From Flavonifractor sp. AGMB03687 (lineage in GTDB: Bacteria > Bacillota > Clostridia > Oscillospirales > Oscillospiraceae): DNA of 64,000 nt. The DNA lies in assembly GCF_017811815.1 (NCBI RefSeq), contig NZ_JADKZI010000004.1, positions 124,001 through 188,000 on the forward strand, written 5' to 3'. Positions 58,840-64,000 of the stretch are shown piece after piece. The notes beneath the pieces were generated by a model, which searched no databases, had not been told where the DNA came from, and worked only from the letters and a program-made list of their open reading frames with translations. Position numbers and translations under genes: made by a program. Every line of letters starts with the position of its first letter. Positions within the stretch are counted from its first letter, which is position 1.

Positions 58840-60825
58840 TCAGATCCAGAAGGAAAATACCACACCGCTGCTGGTACTGCGTGCAAAGCATTTCCCTCCG
58901 TGGAGCTCCACAATGTTTTTCACAATGGCCAGACCCAGGCCGGTACCACCGCCGGAGCGGGCCTGATCCCCCCGGAAAAAGGTATCCCACACGTGGTCCA
59001 GCTCCTCCTGGGACAGGGGGGTACAGGTATTTTCAATGGTAAACCAGGTGGCTCCCTGGCTGGTCCACATCTGTACCCAGATGGAGCCTCCCTCCGGGGT
59101 GTATTTTACCGCGTTACTGGCCAGGTTCTCCACCACCTGGGCCATGCGGCTCTCGTCGGCGTTGACAATACACTCTTCTTTCAGATCCAGAGTCAGCTTG
59201 AGATTCTTTTCCTCCGCCGCCCGTTCCAGCCGGTCAAAGATGGATTGGGTCAGCTTGGTCAAAGAGAAGGTGTCCCGGGCCAGCTTGACCTTGCCCGCCT
59301 CCAGCCGGGACAGGTCCAGCATCTCCAGCACCATGGCGTCCACCCGCCCGGTCTCGGCCAGGATCACGTCCAGGTACTTGTCTCGCTTCTCCTCGGCGAT
59401 GTGCTCCTTCAGTCCCTCGGCATAGCTGTGGATCACCGCCAGGGGAGTCTTCAGTTCATGGGCGATGTTGGAGGTCATCTGCCGCCGGTTGGCCTCCGCC
59501 GTTTTGGCGTAATCCAGGGCGGTCTTGAGCCGGGTCAGCTCGTTCCGGGTCAGCCGGATCTGTTCCATCCGGTCATTAAAGCCCCGGCACAACTCCGTGG
59601 GCTCCAGCCAGCCGGCTCCCGCCCGGGGCGCATCCACCAGCTCCTCCGGGTGGTTGAGCCCCCGGCTCACCTCACGCAGCGGACGGATGAGCTGCCGGTT
59701 CAGGATGGCCCGCACACAGAGCACCAGCAGGACCGCAAGGCCAAAGGTGATCAGATAAATGTTCCGCAGTTCCCCCATGGCGGTATCCCAAGGGGAGCAC
59801 CACACCGCACTGACCACATAGAATTGCAGCTCCAGCTGATCCCCCGCATATACATCCGCCTCATAATGGTAATCAACAAGATAGTTCTCACTCTCATGTT
59901 TCTCATAATAAGCGGTACTGACGATAAGCAGGTCCCCTCCCTCGTACCGGCTGAGGTTCTGGCTGCTCTCCGCCAGCGTTGGGCCCACCTCCTCCACCAG
60001 GCCGGCCACACTGTCATACCGGTTCCCCCGGTAGGAGAAGGAGGGAGACCGATCCTGACAGCATACATCAAAGTTGTCAGTGTAGAGTGTCACCAGCTCC
60101 GTCCCGGCAGGCACGGCCTCCGGGTCCTCATAGAGCAGGTGCCAGGTCAGGCCCGCCTCCTCCACCAAATTGGACACCGTATAGGAACTGTTCCGGGGCA
60201 GCACGTCCCAAAGCTCATCCCGGGAGATATATTCCGCCCGGGTCAGGGTCATCTCCGTCCCGGCAAAGGTACCGGTAAATCGCATGGCGGCTGCATCAAA
60301 GTGGAACCCATACTTGACCAGTTCCAGCCCACCCTCCACCAGCTTGTCCCGCCGGAACGGTGCCCTGGCAGAGTATCTGGACAGCTCCTCCCCCGCCTTC
60401 CACTGGTCCTCGGTCAAAACGGTGAAATAGAAGAAGTCCTCCCAGCTGCCGGCCAGGCAGTTGCCCTGAGCGTCATAAACGGCGTTGGCCCAAAAGATCT
60501 CTTCGTTATTGCGCCGCTGGAGAAATCCGCTGTTCCCGCTGATAATGGGGTCACCTAAGGCAAATTCTCCTATAGCTACCGTTTCCCACACCGCTCGCTC
60601 CCAGAAGTTCTGGTCACGGTCCGGATCTTTCCAGGCCTGGGAGAGCCTGGCGTTTCCGGCCAAAAGCACCGCCCGGTCCTCACTGTCTTCCAAATAGCGG
60701 TCAGCCGCCAGCTCTGCCGTCAGGGCAGTGAGCAGATACATGCCCACCAGCCAGAGGATGAGGGCCAGCCCGGCCAACAGCAGGGTAACGGCAGTCAGGG
60801 ATTTGATCCGAAACGGCTTTTTCAT
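58840..60825 (-). CDS. Sensor histidine kinase
   Basis: The 661-residue membrane kinase has two membrane helices (about 9-36 and 360-380) enclosing a very large extracellular sensor domain of about 320 residues. A HAMP-like linker (NRQLIRPLREVSRGLNHP), the H box NIAHELKTPLAVIHS (phospho-acceptor His456), the N box VVENLASNAVKYTPEGG and G boxes (DTFFRGDQARSGGGTGLGLA) follow. ATG 60825 has GGAGG 7 nt upstream and begins 2 nt after the response-regulator stop. The sensor resembles BaeS/PhoR-like kinases only in architecture; the signal is unknown. Confidence 0.95.
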   Translation of the reverse strand: MKKPFRIKSLTAVTLLLAGLALILWLVGMYLLTALTAELAADRYLEDSEDRAVLLAGNARLSQAWKDPDRDQNFWERAVWETVAIGEFALGDPIISGNSGFLQRRNNEEIFWANAVYDAQGNCLAGSWEDFFYFTVLTEDQWKAGEELSRYSARAPFRRDKLVEGGLELVKYGFHFDAAAMRFTGTFAGTEMTLTRAEYISRDELWDVLPRNSSYTVSNLVEEAGLTWHLLYEDPEAVPAGTELVTLYTDNFDVCCQDRSPSFSYRGNRYDSVAGLVEEVGPTLAESSQNLSRYEGGDLLIVSTAYYEKHESENYLVDYHYEADVYAGDQLELQFYVVSAVWCSPWDTAMGELRNIYLITFGLAVLLVLCVRAILNRQLIRPLREVSRGLNHPEELVDAPRAGAGWLEPTELCRGFNDRMEQIRLTRNELTRLKTALDYAKTAEANRRQMTSNIAHELKTPLAVIHSYAEGLKEHIAEEKRDKYLDVILAETGRVDAMVLEMLDLSRLEAGKVKLARDTFSLTKLTQSIFDRLERAAEEKNLKLTLDLKEECIVNADESRMAQVVENLASNAVKYTPEGGSIWVQMWTSQGATWFTIENTCTPLSQEELDHVWDTFFRGDQARSGGGTGLGLAIVKNIVELHGGKCFARSTSSGVVFSFWI

Positions 60826-60827
60826 GC

Positions 60828-61499
60828 TCACCCCTCCAGTCGGTATCCCGCCTTGATGACAGTCTTGATCCGTCCGGCCTCCTCTCCCAGCTTGTCCCGC
60901 AGGCGTCGGATGTGGGTGTCCACCGCCCTAGACTCCCCCTCGTAGTCATAGCCCCAGCACTTCACCAGCAGCTGCTCCCGGCTCATGACCATGTTCTTGT
61001 TCTGCATCAGGCAGCGCAGCAGGGCAAACTCCTTGGGGGTCAGGGCCACCTCTTTCCGGTTGACATAAACTTTCTGAGCCGACAGCTCCAGGGCGATGCC
61101 GCCCACCTCCAGCCGGTCGCCGGAACGCATGGTACCCCGGCTGCGCCGGATGAGGGCCATGGTCTTGGCGTATAGCACCGACAGGGTAAAGGGCTTGGTG
61201 ATATAGTCGTCTGCCCCCAGCTCATAGCCCAGCAGCTTGTCCTCCTCGTCGGAGAGGGCAGTGAGAAAGAGGATGGGCACATCGCTGGTCCTGCGCACCG
61301 CCCGGCATACCGACAGTCCGTCCAGCTCGGGCATCATAATGTCCATGAGTACGGCGTCAAAGGGCTCCTCCTCCAGACGGGCCAGGGCCTGCACCCCGTT
61401 TTCCGCCTCCACTGGCAGTTCCCCCTTGCTGGAGAAATAGTCGCACAGCACCTCCCGCAGTCTGGCCTCATCCTCCACGATCAGTACCCTGCTGTTCAT
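60828..61499 (-). CDS. OmpR-family response regulator
   Basis: A 223-residue regulator: receiver domain (VLIVEDEARLREVL, phospho-acceptor Asp53 in AVLMDIMMPELDG, Thr in LFLTALSDE, Lys in DDYITKPF) and a C-terminal winged helix (ALTPKEFALLRCLMQNKNMV, SREQLLVKCWGYDYEGESRAVDTHIRRLRDKLG). It is co-transcribed with the downstream kinase. Targets are not evident here; the adjacent genes have their own promoters and terminators. Confidence 0.96.
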   Translation of the reverse strand: MNSRVLIVEDEARLREVLCDYFSSKGELPVEAENGVQALARLEEEPFDAVLMDIMMPELDGLSVCRAVRRTSDVPILFLTALSDEEDKLLGYELGADDYITKPFTLSVLYAKTMALIRRSRGTMRSGDRLEVGGIALELSAQKVYVNRKEVALTPKEFALLRCLMQNKNMVMSREQLLVKCWGYDYEGESRAVDTHIRRLRDKLGEEAGRIKTVIKAGYRLEG

Positions 61500-61629
61500 G
61501 GCCGCTCCCTCCCTTTCGCCCCTATCCTACCGCGGGCATGTGTACGTTCTGTGTCATTCCGAAGGATTTCTGTAATTCCAGTTTAGCATGGGCGGGCCGG
61601 GATGTCACCACACTTTTGGTCTGAAAAAA

Positions 61630-61656
61630 GGGCGCGCCGCCCCATGCGGCGCGCCC
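61630..61656 (-). terminator. Terminator of the ridA gene
   Basis: An 11-bp perfect stem (GGGCGCGCCGC / GCGGCGCGCCC, loop CCCAT) is followed on the minus strand by TTTTTTCAG. Confidence 0.88.
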
Positions 61657-61675
61657 CTTTCAGCGCTTTATGCTC

Positions 61676-62059
61676 TTACGCCTTGACAGCGGTGACGGCG
61701 ATCTCGATCTTGCACTGGTCCGCCAGGCCCACGTTGCCATAGCACAGCCGGGCGGGCATGAGCTTGGGATCAAAGTGACGCACATACTCGGCGTTCATCT
61801 CGTCCCGCTCGGCAAAGTCCCGCAGCAGCACGTCGATGCGCACCACGTGGTCCATGTCGGAGCCGTGGCGCTCCAACAGAACCTTCAGGTTGTCCAGTAC
61901 CTGGCGGGTCTCCTCGGTGATGGTGCCGCACACCAGATCCCCGGTGTTCAGGTCCTCCGACACCAGGCCGGAGAGGAAGAGGAACTTCCCGTCCACCACC
62001 ACCAGATCGGAATAGGGAGCGCTCATATCGTCGGTAAAGCGAATGTACTCGTTTGCCAT
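61676..62059 (-). CDS. RidA/YjgF-family protein
   Basis: RidA proteins hydrolyse reactive enamine/imine intermediates from PLP enzymes such as threonine dehydratase. The 127 residues have SAPYSDLVVVDGKFLFLSG, a central ETRQVLDNLKVLLERHGSD, then PARLCYGNVGLADQCKIEI, where the Arg of PAR and the Glu of KIEI match the catalytic Arg/Glu positions. ATG 62059 has GAGG about 8 nt upstream. It is a single-gene unit; the strict RidA subtype versus a YjgF relative cannot be fixed by eye. Confidence 0.88.
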   Translation of the reverse strand: MANEYIRFTDDMSAPYSDLVVVDGKFLFLSGLVSEDLNTGDLVCGTITEETRQVLDNLKVLLERHGSDMDHVVRIDVLLRDFAERDEMNAEYVRHFDPKLMPARLCYGNVGLADQCKIEIAVTAVKA

Positions 62060-62273
62060 TTGGTCCACCTCATCTGTTTTTTCATTGGGCAGCTTCCTGC
62101 CCCTCTTTGGAGTCACCGCTATTATCTCACAAGGCTACCTCGGAATCAATCGCCAGTTTGTGTCCCCGCCCTCCCCCATTCGACTAGATTCGCCCGCTTT
62201 CTTTCGCCGGGCGGGATACAATGAGAAAAAAGCCCGAATTTGCACCTATCCGGTGAGCAGGAGGTCAGATCAC

Positions 62274-62651
62274 ATGAAACAAAAGCTTTTGGCACTGGGC
62301 CTGGCGCTGCTGCTGGCAGGCTGCGGAGCAGCCCCCGCCCCGCAGGTCACCCCATCCCCTTCGCCCTATGTGGTGGAGGCACCCAGCCCCTCACCCACTG
62401 CCACCCCCACACCTACGCCTACACCCACTCCCACAGCGGTCCCAACCTCCACGCCGAAGCCTAGCGTCCAGCCTGTGACACAGGATGTGGAACTGAACGA
62501 CTACATTCTCAACACCAACACCGGGAAATTCCACAAGCCCGGCTGCTCCAGCGTAGATCAGATGAAGGAGTCCAACAAGCAGGCCTACACCGGCCTGCGG
62601 GAGGACGTAATCGCCCGGGGCTACTCCCCCTGCGGCCGCTGCAACCCGTAG
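62274..62651 (+). CDS. Lipoprotein with Ada-like metal-binding domain
   Basis: A 125-residue lipoprotein: signal MKQKLLALGLALLLAGCG with lipobox LAGC, a Pro/Thr spacer of TPTP repeats across about residues 25-65, and a small C-terminal domain with YILNTNTGKFHKPGCSS and GYSPCGRCNP. The FHxPxC...CGRC pattern is the Ada/metal-binding-like fold often attached to secreted nucleases and surface proteins. It has no nuclease part. ATG 62274 has AGGAGG 8 nt upstream. The spacer probably spans the cell wall. Confidence 0.85.
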   Translation: MKQKLLALGLALLLAGCGAAPAPQVTPSPSPYVVEAPSPSPTATPTPTPTPTPTAVPTSTPKPSVQPVTQDVELNDYILNTNTGKFHKPGCSSVDQMKESNKQAYTGLREDVIARGYSPCGRCNP

Positions 62652-62660
62652 TACAGTAAG

Positions 62661-62689
62661 AACCCCCGAGGAGCATTTCCTCGGGGGTT
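62661..62689. terminator. Bidirectional intrinsic terminator
   Basis: AACCCCCGAGGA / TCCTCGGGGGTT with loop GCATT and a T run lies between the convergent stops at 62651 and 62694. Confidence 0.9.
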
Positions 62690-62693
62690 TTCT

Positions 62694-63470
62694 TTACAGC
62701 AGGGATATGGTCACCAGCACAATGCCGATGATCGTCAGGATCAAACCGGTCAGGCGGTTGAGCAGTTCCGGAGTCGCCTGGGTGGCAATCCGAGCCGCGA
62801 TCTGGGCCCAGATCAAAGTGAACACCACACAGAGCAGCAGCAGGTCCAGGCTGGGCATATTGCCCAGGGCAAAGTGGCTGGCCGCTCCGGTGAGGGCGGA
62901 GAAGGTCATGACAAACACGCTGGTACCCACGGCCGTCTTCAGTTCGTAGCCCAGCACCATAGTGAGCACCATCAGCATCATCATGCCGCCACCGGCGCCG
63001 AAAAAGCCGCAGATCAAACCGATGCAGCAGCCACCCGCCGCACCCTTGACGATCTGCATCACCCGGCTGCTGTCCTGCATGGTATGCCTGGGCTTGACCG
63101 ACGGAAGCAGCAGAAACTTCAGGCCCAGCACCAAGGTCATGAACACCGAAAAGCCGCCCAAGGTGCCGTCGGGCACGAAAGAGGACAGCCAGCTGCCCAC
63201 CAGGGTCATGCTCAGCACGCCGCACATCATAACGAAGCCGTTTTTCAGGTCAATGGCTCCGCTTTTGGCGTAGGTACGGGCGCTGACCGCGCTGGCCAGC
63301 ACATCACTGGCCAATGCGATGCCGATGGCATCGTAGGCGGGCAGGTCCAAAAAGGTCACCAGCATGGGGCTGATCACGGTGGCGGCGCTCATACCGGCAA
63401 AACCGGTTCCGAGGCCTGCCCCTGCGCTGGCCAGAAAACAAATCAAGATCCGAAAGGCTATTTCTTCCAA
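62694..63470 (-). CDS. TauE/SafE-family permease
   Basis: A 258-residue membrane protein of the sulfite exporter TauE/SafE family with about eight helices in two halves. Each half shows the family glycine motif: GAGLGTGFAGMSAATVISPM in the first, IGLICGFFGAGGGMMMLMVL in the second. Known members export sulfite or sulfoacetate or move other anions. Translation starts at TTG 63470 with GGAGG about 10 nt upstream; no ATG fits. It stands alone, so the substrate is not inferred; a sulfonate or sulfite link to the distant sulfotransferase gene is speculative. Confidence 0.9.
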   Translation of the reverse strand: MEEIAFRILICFLASAGAGLGTGFAGMSAATVISPMLVTFLDLPAYDAIGIALASDVLASAVSARTYAKSGAIDLKNGFVMMCGVLSMTLVGSWLSSFVPDGTLGGFSVFMTLVLGLKFLLLPSVKPRHTMQDSSRVMQIVKGAAGGCCIGLICGFFGAGGGMMMLMVLTMVLGYELKTAVGTSVFVMTFSALTGAASHFALGNMPSLDLLLLCVVFTLIWAQIAARIATQATPELLNRLTGLILTIIGIVLVTISLL

Positions 63471-63552
63471 CAGGGTGCACCTCCATGCTGCCCATTATAT
63501 AACATTTGGCGCACTTCGGGTACCTTTTTTTGATTTTGTTTCCAAATGCAGC

Positions 63553-63582
63553 AGGGGCCGCGGCAGTATCTGCCGCGGCCCC
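63553..63582 (-). terminator. Hairpin after the 63598 gene
   Basis: A near-perfect stem (AGGGGCCGCGGCAG / CTGCCGCGGCCCCT) with a very short loop lies after the lipoprotein stop. The T run on the minus strand is poor. Confidence 0.7.
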
Positions 63583-63597
63583 TGGACGATCACAGAC

Positions 63598-63930
63598 TTA
63601 CTCCGCCTTGGAAATCGCCACGATCACCGGGGTGGACCCCTCCACACCCAGCTCGCCGGTATAAGTAATATTGACCTTGTCACCCTCGGCAAAATCATCC
63701 GCATTGACGCCCTTGCCGTAGTCCATGATCTGATAATCACCATCATCGGTCAGCAGCACCAGGAAGTCGCCCTTCCGGTTGATCACGCCGTGGACGGTCT
63801 TTCCTTCCGCCTGAGCCGCTGTACTGGCACCAGGCTTGCTGTCCACCTTGCCGCCCCCGGTCGTGCCGCAGGCCGTCAAACTCAAGGCCGCCAGCATCAC
63901 AGCCATCACAAAGCATACCATACGTTTCAT
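63598..63930 (-). CDS. Small lipoprotein of unknown function (110 aa)
   Basis: A 110-residue protein with a lipoprotein signal (MKRMVCFVMAVMLAALSLTAC, lipidated Cys at 21), a short Gly/Ser/Ala linker and one small beta domain (about 45-108) with FLVLLTDDGDYQIMDYGKG and VNITYTGELG, resembling OB-like or SH3-like barrels. ATG 63930 has AAGGAAG about 7 nt upstream. It is probably anchored outside the membrane; no enzyme motif is seen. The last 70 bases of the window hold no further gene. Confidence 0.82.
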   Translation of the reverse strand: MKRMVCFVMAVMLAALSLTACGTTGGGKVDSKPGASTAAQAEGKTVHGVINRKGDFLVLLTDDGDYQIMDYGKGVNADDFAEGDKVNITYTGELGVEGSTPVIVAISKAE

Positions 63931-64000
63931 AGTCGTTCTTCCTTTCTATGCAGCGGGCTTACCGCCCTTGCTCCTATATAAGACTCACGACCGCCTCAAA

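Overview
The window is about 60% GC chromosomal DNA from a Gram-positive anaerobe. Gene content and style point to a class Clostridia gut bacterium of the Oscillospiraceae (Flavonifractor or Pseudoflavonifractor-like). The signs are a long Firmicutes-type SRP RNA next to dnaX and ybaB, S-layer-homology surface proteins, many lipoproteins, oligopeptide transport, AGGAGG ribosome sites and ICE relics typical of Clostridia. The genus is an inference.

Layout. 1-7.6 kb: the end of an unknown gene, then a leftward housekeeping operon (polA, two paralogous GNAT genes, a small membrane protein, rimI, tsaD) and a prealbumin-like repeat protein. 7.8-15 kb: a lipoprotein, an anchored aryl-sulfate sulfotransferase, a complete cobalamin-riboswitch unit driving an unknown gene, an Fe-S aldo/keto reductase behind a MerR-type promoter, and cutC diverging from a ROK regulator. 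15.1-24.9 kb: a five-gene oligopeptide ABC transporter with structured intercistronic RNA, followed by an M17 aminopeptidase and a transglutaminase-like protein, which together suggest peptide uptake and breakdown. 24.9-31.6 kb: two paralogous TetR regulators around a secreted beta-helix/SLH protein and an unknown two-gene operon, then a radical SAM enzyme and a carboxymuconolactone-decarboxylase protein.

31.66-41.94 kb is an integrative element of about 10.3 kb. It sits at the 3' end of tRNA-Ala(GGC) and is bounded by 45-bp direct repeats. It carries a tyrosine integrase, an Xis-like protein, three exported proteins (a lipoprotein and an EF-hand membrane protein share an identical C-terminal tail), an HTH protein, small unknown proteins and a Dam-type DNA methylase coupled to an unknown partner. 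I see no relaxase, replication or virion genes.

42-45.7 kb returns to core genes: a YoaK-type membrane protein, ybaB, dnaX, SRP RNA, a degenerate tRNA and tRNA-Ala(CGC). 45.7-56.8 kb is a second, decayed accessory island: a large serine recombinase, an SLH surface protein, a SLOG protein, two small XRE-type regulators, a MazF-like protein, a candidate small RNA, a damaged ICE-type NlpC/P60 protein, a broken zinc-ribbon gene and a tyrosine recombinase. A 93-bp direct repeat lies inside it.

56.9-64 kb: a chloramphenicol-acetyltransferase-family gene convergent with a LysR regulator, a two-component system, a RidA protein, two small lipoproteins and a TauE/SafE permease. The most promising leads are the tRNA-Ala element with its tailed exported proteins, the candidate small RNA near 52.9 kb and the riboswitch-controlled unknown gene.
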